Below the pieces are notes generated by a model. It worked only from the letters and a program-made list of their open reading frames with translations, ran no database searches and had not been told where the DNA came from. This document shows, one piece after another, positions 58,962 through 64,000 of a stretch of DNA of 64,000 nt (positions are counted from its first letter, which is position 1; each line of letters begins with the position of its first letter). The stretch comes from Hymenobacter aerilatus (GTDB lineage Bacteria; Bacteroidota; Bacteroidia; Cytophagales; Hymenobacteraceae), in assembly GCF_022921095.1 (NCBI RefSeq), contig NZ_CP095053.1:1096501-1160500 (forward strand), read 5' to 3'. The translations under genes and the position numbers were made by a program.

Positions 58962-60770
58962 ATGAAAGCACTTCTCCTCCCTGCTTCTTCTCGGTTGCTG
59001 TTGCTCGTGCTGCTGAGCCTGTTGGCCGGCCCTACCCTGGCACAGACGGGCGGCAGCGTGGGCATCGGCACCAGCGCGCCCGATGCCTCGGCTGTACTCG
59101 ATGTGGCGGCCCCAAACAAGGGTCTGCTCATCCCACGCCTGGACTCCGCGGCGCGCGTGCGTATCCCGGCCCCGGCCACAGGCCTGCTCGTGTTCCAGAC
59201 CAACCCGCGGGCGGGATTTTACTACTACGCCGGCCCGGCCGCAGGCTGGCGCTACCTGCCCGACCAGACCCGCAGCGCGGCCGGCGACAACCTGGGTAAC
59301 GGGGTAGCCACCACCACCGTGAACCTGCAAGGCAATGCGCTGGTGGGCAACGGGGCCGAGCTGCCGGCCGGTGTGCGGGGGGTAGGCGTGCGCGCCGATG
59401 GAGGCCTGAATGTGGGCCAACACACACCAGGCGACAACTTGTACCTGGGCTACCAAGCCGGGCGGGTTAACACGACCGGCTACTATAACCAGTTTATTGG
59501 CTACCAGGCCGGACAGGCTAACACGACCGGCTACTACAACCAGTTTACTGGTTACCAGAGCGGCTACTACAACACGACCGGCAGCTTTAACCAGTTCAGC
59601 GGCTATGGTAGCGGCTATAGCAACACGACGGGCGACCAAAATCAATTCAGCGGCTACGAGAGCGGTGTTCTTAATACGGCGGGCAGCAATAACATATTTA
59701 CTGGTTACCAGAGTGGCTACCACAACACAACCGGCAGCTATAATCAGTTCAGCGGCTACCGGAGTGGCTACAGCAACGCAACCGGCAGCTATAATCGGTT
59801 CAGCGGCTATCTGAGCGGCTATAGTAACACGACCGGCAACTTTAACCAGTTCAACGGCTACCGGAGCGGCTACTACAACACAACGGGCAGCAATAACTGG
59901 GCCTTCGGCTACCAGGCCGGCCCTACTACAGGTAACCTGACCAACGCCGGGGCTATCGGCTACCAAGCCCAGGTCAGCCAGAGCAACTCGCTGGTGCTGG
60001 GTGGCACCGGGGCCAACGCCGTAAACGTGGGCATCGGCACCACAGCGCCGTATTCGCAGCTCAGCAATACGTCCGACAACGTGGTGGGCAGCAACGGCTT
60101 CGGCGTGAGCAGTCCCTCGCTGACGTGGAGTAGCCCCGAGCAGGGCTACACGGCCGCCTTCTACAACGGCAATACGAGTGGAGCCGGTGGCGGGGCTTTG
60201 GCCGTGAAGGTAGCCTCGGCCTCGGCCGGTACCGCAGTCCTGGATGTGAGCAGGGGCAGCACGCAGAACACCACGGGTACGACGCTGCTGCTCGTGCGTG
60301 CTGATGGCAATGTGGGCATCGGTACGAGCAGCCCGGGCTATATGCTGGATGTGGCCGGTACCATTCGCGGTAACAACGTGTCGCCTTCCGATATGCGCTT
60401 CAAGCAGCAGGTACGGCCGCTCGCCGGGGCCTTGGCGGGGGCGCTGGCGTTGCGCGGAGTGCGCTACCGCTGGAACGCGCTGGGCGTGGCCCACGGCGGG
60501 GTAGCCGGGGCCGAGCAGGTAGGCTTGCTGGCGCAGGAGGTAGAGAAAGTGTACCCCGAGCTGGTAAGCACGGATGCGCAGGGTTACAAAGCCGTCAACT
60601 ACGCCCAGCTCACGCCTGTGCTACTGGAGGCAATTCGGGAGCTGGCGGCCCAAAACGAGGCCTTGCAGGCGCAGCTACGCCAGCAGCAGCAGCGCGCCGA
60701 GGCCAGTACAACCGGCTTCGAGCAGCGCCTGCGGGCCCTGGAAGGCGCCGCTGACCGCGCCGCCCGCTAG
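58962..60770 (+). CDS. surface fibre protein: head domain, YadA-like repeats, S74 intramolecular chaperone (paralogue A)
   Basis: 602 residues from ATG 58962. Signal peptide about 1-27; conserved head domain (about 28-100, GGSVGIGTSAPDASAVLDVA, GLLIPRLDSAARVRIPAPAT); nine 17-residue repeats at about 163-315 with the pattern GYxSGYxNTTGxxNQFS, like the left-handed roll of YadA-type heads; a stalk with GIGTTAP units; and a C-terminal S74 domain. The latter has the Ser476-Lys481 pair in SPSDMRFKQQ, QVGLLAQEVEKVYPELV, YAQLTPVLLEAIRELAAQNE and a coiled coil to the end. S74 chaperones trimerise the fibre and then cut themselves off. It stands behind the palindrome and is followed by paralogue B after 57 bases. 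Confidence 0.88.
   Translation: MKALLLPASSRLLLLVLLSLLAGPTLAQTGGSVGIGTSAPDASAVLDVAAPNKGLLIPRLDSAARVRIPAPATGLLVFQTNPRAGFYYYAGPAAGWRYLPDQTRSAAGDNLGNGVATTTVNLQGNALVGNGAELPAGVRGVGVRADGGLNVGQHTPGDNLYLGYQAGRVNTTGYYNQFIGYQAGQANTTGYYNQFTGYQSGYYNTTGSFNQFSGYGSGYSNTTGDQNQFSGYESGVLNTAGSNNIFTGYQSGYHNTTGSYNQFSGYRSGYSNATGSYNRFSGYLSGYSNTTGNFNQFNGYRSGYYNTTGSNNWAFGYQAGPTTGNLTNAGAIGYQAQVSQSNSLVLGGTGANAVNVGIGTTAPYSQLSNTSDNVVGSNGFGVSSPSLTWSSPEQGYTAAFYNGNTSGAGGGALAVKVASASAGTAVLDVSRGSTQNTTGTTLLLVRADGNVGIGTSSPGYMLDVAGTIRGNNVSPSDMRFKQQVRPLAGALAGALALRGVRYRWNALGVAHGGVAGAEQVGLLAQEVEKVYPELVSTDAQGYKAVNYAQLTPVLLEAIRELAAQNEALQAQLRQQQQRAEASTTGFEQRLRALEGAADRAAR
59007..59209 (+). repeat. direct repeat, 5' copy in paralogue A (partner 60861-61063)
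   Basis: About 203 bases that encode the end of the signal peptide and the head domain are almost identical between paralogues A and B at a constant offset of 1854 bases. The differences are few and mostly silent. It is a target for homologous recombination or gene conversion. Confidence 0.85.
59448..59906 (+). repeat. nine tandem 51-bp repeats (17-residue units) in paralogue A
   Basis: Nine consecutive units, each beginning GGC-TAT/TAC and encoding GYxxGxxNTTGxxNxFx. Base identity between units is moderate, with amino-acid pattern conserved, so these are old repeats under selection for fold. Copy number may vary between strains. Confidence 0.9.
60522..60650 (+). repeat. direct repeat, 3' copy in paralogue A (partner 62274-62402)
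   Basis: 129 bases encoding GLLAQEVEKVYPELVSTDAQ up to EAIRELAA are nearly identical to paralogue B. The much lower identity between them points to gene conversion or strong constraint at the chaperone end. Confidence 0.85.
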
Positions 60771-60827
60771 CGTCGGAACCGCCTCCTTTAGTTTGATTCC
60801 ACACTTCCACACTTCACCTGTCACTAT

Positions 60828-62513
60828 ATGAAACACGCTCTACTACAAGCTTTTCTATTTGTGCTGCTGAGCCTGCTGGCTGGCCCTACCCTGGCGCAGA
60901 CGGGCGGCAGCGTGGGCATCGGCACCAGCGCGCCCGATGCCTCAGCCGTACTCGATGTGGCGGCCCCAAACAAGGGTCTGCTCATCCCACGCCTGGACTC
61001 CGCGGCGCGCGTGGGCATCCCGGCCCCGGCCACGGGCCTGCTCGTGTTCCAGACTAACCCGCGCCAGGGCTTCTACTACTACAGCGGCGCAGGCTGGCGC
61101 TACCTGCCCGACCAGACCCGCACCGGCGGCGACAACCTGGGTAACCACATGGCTACCCGCGTCCTGAACCTGCAGGGCAACGCGCTGGTGGGCACCGGAA
61201 CCAGTCTGCCAGCCGGGGTGCGGGGCATGGGCGTACGCGCCGACGGAGGCCTGAACTTGGCCCAGAACACGCCGGGCGAAAATTTGTATGTGGGCTACCA
61301 GACCGGACAGGCTAATACGGGCGGCTTCCACAATCAATTTATCGGCCGGCAGGCCGGACAGGCAAACACAACGGGTAACGAGAACCAGTTTAGTGGCTAC
61401 CAGAGTGGTTATAGCAACACAGAGGGCAGTGACAACCAGTTTAGTGGCTACCAGAGTGGCTACAGCAACACAGAGGGCCGTGAAAACCAATTTAGCGGCT
61501 ATTGGAGCGGCTATAGCAACATAAGAGGCAAAGAAAATCAATTCAGCGGCCACCGGAGTGGCTACTACAACACAATGGGTAGCTATAATCAGTTCAGCGG
61601 TTACCGAAGTGGCTTCTACAATACGACGGGCAACGAGAACCAATTCAGTGGCTATGGGAGCGGAAAAAACAATACGACAGGCAGTCGCAATCAGTTCGTC
61701 GGCTATGGAAGTGGCATCGCCAACTCAACGGGTAGCAACAACTGGGCCTTTGGCTACCTAGCCGGCCCTGCGACGGAAGACCTGATTAACGCTGGGGCCA
61801 TAGGATATGATGCCAGAGTCAGCCAAAGTAACTCGTTGGCACTAGGTGGCACTGGTACCAACGCCGTGCGGGTGGGCATTGGTACTGGCGCGCCCGCTGC
61901 TCAGCTCGAAGTGCAACTGCCCAGCGCCTCAGAGGCGGCTTCGCTCAAGCTCGAGCACCGCGGCTCCAATCTGATTGTGCGCCCGCTCAATGGGGGCAAT
62001 ACAGCCAGCATCATCGAAAACACGGCCGGCAACCTGCTGCTCGAACCCAGCGGCCAAGGCAACGTGGGTATCAACCAGACCAATCCTACTTACCGCCTCG
62101 ACGTGGGCGGTAGCATTTATGCTACGGGGGTTATCATCTCCTCCGATGCGCGCTTTAAAACTGACGTGCGCCCACTCACCGGCGCCCTGGCCGGGGCGCT
62201 GGCCCTGCGCGGGGTGCGCTACCGCCTCAACGCGTTGGGCTTGAGCCGGGGCGGCGACGCGGGCCAGCAGGTGGGCTTGCTGGCGCAGGAGGTAGAGAAA
62301 GTGTACCCCGAGCTGGTAAGCACGGATGCGCAGGGTTACAAAGCCGTCAACTACGCCCAGCTCACGCCTGTGCTACTGGAGGCCATTCGGGAGCTGGCGG
62401 CCGAAGCCGCAACCCAACGTGCCCGCGCCATCCAGGCCGAAGCCACGCTTAGCAGCTTCGAGCAACGCTTGCGAGCCTTGGAAGCAGGCGCTGACCGTGC
62501 TGCCGCTCACTAG
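60828..62513 (+). CDS. surface fibre protein: head domain, YadA-like repeats, S74 intramolecular chaperone (paralogue B)
   Basis: 561 residues from ATG 60828 (MKHALLQAFLFVLLSLLAGP). Same plan as paralogue A: head domain (about 24-95), nine 17-residue repeats at about 156-308 (GYQSGYSNTEGSDNQFS, GYGSGKNNTTGSRNQFV), a short stalk with GIGTGAP, a beta segment and the S74 domain with Ser439-Lys444 in SSDARFKTD and a terminal coiled coil. The head and chaperone ends are nearly identical at DNA level to A, but the repeat units carry more charged residues (EGSD, EGRE, RGKE). No promoter or palindrome stands before it, so it is read with A. Confidence 0.88.
   Translation: MKHALLQAFLFVLLSLLAGPTLAQTGGSVGIGTSAPDASAVLDVAAPNKGLLIPRLDSAARVGIPAPATGLLVFQTNPRQGFYYYSGAGWRYLPDQTRTGGDNLGNHMATRVLNLQGNALVGTGTSLPAGVRGMGVRADGGLNLAQNTPGENLYVGYQTGQANTGGFHNQFIGRQAGQANTTGNENQFSGYQSGYSNTEGSDNQFSGYQSGYSNTEGRENQFSGYWSGYSNIRGKENQFSGHRSGYYNTMGSYNQFSGYRSGFYNTTGNENQFSGYGSGKNNTTGSRNQFVGYGSGIANSTGSNNWAFGYLAGPATEDLINAGAIGYDARVSQSNSLALGGTGTNAVRVGIGTGAPAAQLEVQLPSASEAASLKLEHRGSNLIVRPLNGGNTASIIENTAGNLLLEPSGQGNVGINQTNPTYRLDVGGSIYATGVIISSDARFKTDVRPLTGALAGALALRGVRYRLNALGLSRGGDAGQQVGLLAQEVEKVYPELVSTDAQGYKAVNYAQLTPVLLEAIRELAAEAATQRARAIQAEATLSSFEQRLRALEAGADRAAAH
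60861..61063 (+). repeat. direct repeat, 5' copy in paralogue B (partner 59007-59209)
   Basis: Second copy of the 203-base head-domain repeat described for paralogue A, at an offset of 1854 bases. Recombination between the two would fuse A and B and delete one gene in frame. Confidence 0.85.
61293..61751 (+). repeat. nine tandem 51-bp repeats (17-residue units) in paralogue B
   Basis: Nine units as in paralogue A. The variable middle of each unit (positions 9-13) is more charged than in A, while Gly1, Gly5, Asn8, Gly11, Asn14 and Phe16 are kept. This fits a roll whose outer loops vary. Confidence 0.9.
62274..62402 (+). repeat. direct repeat, 3' copy in paralogue B (partner 60522-60650)
   Basis: Second copy of the 129-base chaperone-end repeat. 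Only one or two base differences from the copy in A were found by eye. Confidence 0.85.
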
Positions 62514-62544
62514 CATCGAAACCGCAACCTCCTTCTGGATTGTC

Positions 62545-63969
62545 ATGAAACACTTTTTCTCTCTTTTGCTGGGGCTCTCTCCGCTGATGAGCCTGGCCCA
62601 AACCCTGACCACCACCGGCGGCGCCGTGGTGACAGTGCAGGGCGGCGCTACGCTCTACGTAGCGGGCGGCGTGCAGCAGGCCAGCGGTAGCACCCTCACC
62701 AATGCCGGTACCCTGCAGCTCACAGGTGATTTCACCAACGCGGGTACGCTCACCTCGCCGGGTACGCTGCTATTTAGCGGCAGCCAGGACCAGACCTTCG
62801 CGCCTGGCTCGGCTACCGTGGCCTACCTCACGCTCCGCAACACCGGCGCCGCGGGCAGCAACCGCCTGTTCATCCCCGCCAATCTGACCATCACCTCCCT
62901 GCTTACTCTTACTCAGGGCCTGGTGCGTACCCAGGGCGTTGGGGGCGGTGCGCCGCTCTACACCCTGCGCCTACCCAACGAGGCCAGCGTGGTAGGGGAG
63001 GAGGCGGGCCGCTACGTGCAGGGGCGTCTTCAGGTGACGCGCACGGCCGGTGTCGGCGCAATGGACTTCGCCAACGGCCTGGTGCTGAACGCAAACGGTC
63101 AGAACCTGGGAACCGTGACGGTGACGCGCACGGCGGGGCTGCAACTGGCCGGCGTCAGCTACGGCCAGAACGGGAGCGGTACCAGTAAGGGCATCGACCG
63201 GGTGTGGGAGGTAACGGCCGACCAGCCGCTCAACCCAGCCACTCCGGCCTCCGTTACGGTGAGCTGGGTGGCCGACGACGACCACGGGCTGACTATGCCC
63301 ACGACGGCACAACTCTGGCGCGCCGACCAAACCACGGGTCCGTGGGCGCCGCAGGGCGCGCCGGTTGGCGTCAGTGCCCGTTCGTTTACGGCCAGCGTGG
63401 CGCAGCTAGGCGTGCTCACCCTGAGCAATACCAACCAGCCCCTACCCGTGGAGCTGGTGCGCTTCACAGCCGAGCGCCGCGGCACCGCGGCGCTGCTACG
63501 GTGGAGCACGGTCTCGGAGGTGAACAACGACCGATTTGAGGTGGAAGTGAGCGAGGACGGGTACGCGTTTCGGCGGATTGGGCAGGTGTCGGGCCACGGC
63601 ACGAGCAGCCTGCCCCACGAGTACCAACTGCTGGATCCGACCCTGGCGCAGTATGGGGCAGCGCAGGTGTACTACCGCCTGCGCCAGGTAGACCACGATG
63701 GCACAGCCCACTTCTCGCCCGTGCGCACCGTGGTTGTCAGCGGGCAGCCGGAACTGGCGCTATTTCCAAACCCCACCAGTCAGGCTACTACCCTAACGGG
63801 TGCCCTACCCGGAGCCGTGGTGAGCGTGTATGATGCCACGGGTCGGCTGGTGCATTCGGGCACCGTCGATGCGGCTGGCTCGGCCCAGTTACGCCTGCCG
63901 GCTGGCAGCGCCACGGGCGTATACCTGGTACGAACCGGCCCGCATGCCCTACGCCTGATAGTGCAATAG
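62545..63969 (+). CDS. secreted beta-rich protein with type IX sorting domain
   Basis: 474 residues from ATG 62545 (MKHFFSLLLGLSPLMSLAQ), a signal peptide; an out-of-phase open frame reaching back into paralogue B is ignored. The first 130 residues carry repeated short beta units (VQGGATLYVAGGVQQASG, NAGTLQLTGDFTNAGTLTS), as in autotransporter-like beta-helices. A fibronectin-like domain (about 290-380, PVELVRFTAERRGTAALLRW) is followed by the C-terminal sorting domain (LALFPNPTSQATTLTG to TGPHALRLIVQ). It should be secreted by the type IX system and fixed at the surface. It begins 31 bases after paralogue B, so it is likely the last gene of this operon and may anchor the fibres. Confidence 0.82.
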   Translation: MKHFFSLLLGLSPLMSLAQTLTTTGGAVVTVQGGATLYVAGGVQQASGSTLTNAGTLQLTGDFTNAGTLTSPGTLLFSGSQDQTFAPGSATVAYLTLRNTGAAGSNRLFIPANLTITSLLTLTQGLVRTQGVGGGAPLYTLRLPNEASVVGEEAGRYVQGRLQVTRTAGVGAMDFANGLVLNANGQNLGTVTVTRTAGLQLAGVSYGQNGSGTSKGIDRVWEVTADQPLNPATPASVTVSWVADDDHGLTMPTTAQLWRADQTTGPWAPQGAPVGVSARSFTASVAQLGVLTLSNTNQPLPVELVRFTAERRGTAALLRWSTVSEVNNDRFEVEVSEDGYAFRRIGQVSGHGTSSLPHEYQLLDPTLAQYGAAQVYYRLRQVDHDGTAHFSPVRTVVVSGQPELALFPNPTSQATTLTGALPGAVVSVYDATGRLVHSGTVDAAGSAQLRLPAGSATGVYLVRTGPHALRLIVQ

Positions 63970-64000
63970 CTGCTGCATACGCTCTGTCATCCCCTGGTAG

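Noticed and set aside
59448..61751. Regular 51-bp repeats that could look like a CRISPR array
   Set aside because: The units are contiguous, in frame and lack spacers; they encode a conserved 17-residue protein pattern, and no cas genes are near.
62326..62544. Upstream open frame that would extend the sorting-domain protein into paralogue B
   Set aside because: It overlaps the well-supported coding end of paralogue B in another frame, and a clear signal peptide starts at ATG 62545.
54656..63969. Phage tail-fibre or prophage remnant because of the S74 domains
   Set aside because: Every fibre gene has a signal peptide, the neighbours are a kinase, a regulator and a type IX secreted protein, and no phage structural gene is present.
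1..64000. Numerous 60-200 codon open frames opposite or inside recognised genes
   Set aside because: They have no domain pattern, are rich in Arg, Ala, Pro and His as expected of GC-rich shadow frames, and overlap supported genes fully.

Overview
The window looks like chromosomal DNA of a GC-rich Bacteroidota bacterium, most likely Hymenobacter or a close relative in the Cytophagales/Hymenobacteraceae. The evidence is: C-terminal type IX secretion sorting domains; transketolase split into two subunits; -7 boxes of the TAnnTTTG type; very few Shine-Dalgarno sites; HisKA_3/LuxR two-component genes with a periplasmic TPR sensor; and secreted proteins that start with a GIGTSAP / AVLDVAAPNKGLLIPRL type head domain. 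No rRNA, tRNA, CRISPR array, prophage or transposase gene was recognised by eye.

Layout. 1-2.9 kb: a truncated class III aminotransferase, then an ECF sigma factor / membrane anti-sigma-like / Spy-like periplasmic gene set. 3.1-16.4 kb: a carbohydrate-active stretch (GH2, a six-hairpin glycosidase, GH43, GH78 rhamnosidase, GH76-like enzyme with a sorting domain), interrupted by a DUF481 porin-like protein and an MscS channel; no SusC/SusD pair lies inside it. 16.4-17.6 kb: an AT-richer island with a frameshifted membrane protein gene. 17.6-21.9 kb: the two transketolase halves, separated by a PhyH oxygenase and a von Willebrand A protein. 22-31 kb: housekeeping and envelope genes (Ntn hydrolase, Bcp peroxiredoxin, lipocalin, M23 peptidase, FAH hydrolase, M48 lipoprotein, Mpl ligase). 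31.2-33.8 kb: DnaB helicase carrying a 342-residue intein inside the Walker A motif. 34-42 kb: ProC, Crp-type regulator, two divergent HxlR-regulator/redox-enzyme pairs (azoreductase; QorB-like), DOPA dioxygenase, M1 aminopeptidase. 42-47 kb: aquaporin and a probable iron locus (TonB siderophore receptor divergent from a PepSY membrane protein) with Fur-like boxes. 47-54.4 kb: ankyrin protein, SBF-like transporter, LLM oxidoreductase, MFS exporter, TauE/SafE, Spy-like protein, SDR.

54.6-64 kb is the most distinctive region. A TPR sensor kinase and its LuxR-type response regulator enclose one secreted head-domain protein and are followed by three more secreted proteins. Two of these are tandem paralogues built from nine 17-residue YadA-head-like repeats and end in an S74 intramolecular chaperone with an intact Ser-Lys pair. 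A perfect palindrome (GTACATC-AA-GATGTAC) and shared downstream leader bases stand before the first and second of these surface genes, which suggests a self-contained two-component regulon for self-trimerising surface fibres.

Scattered through the window are at least eight long palindromic intergenic elements with a TGTCATCCTGAGC-type core, several with GTGAG-rich outer flanks that run into the stop codons of neighbouring genes. The hexamer GGTAGG/CTACCC is also strikingly frequent on both strands and in coding and non-coding DNA.
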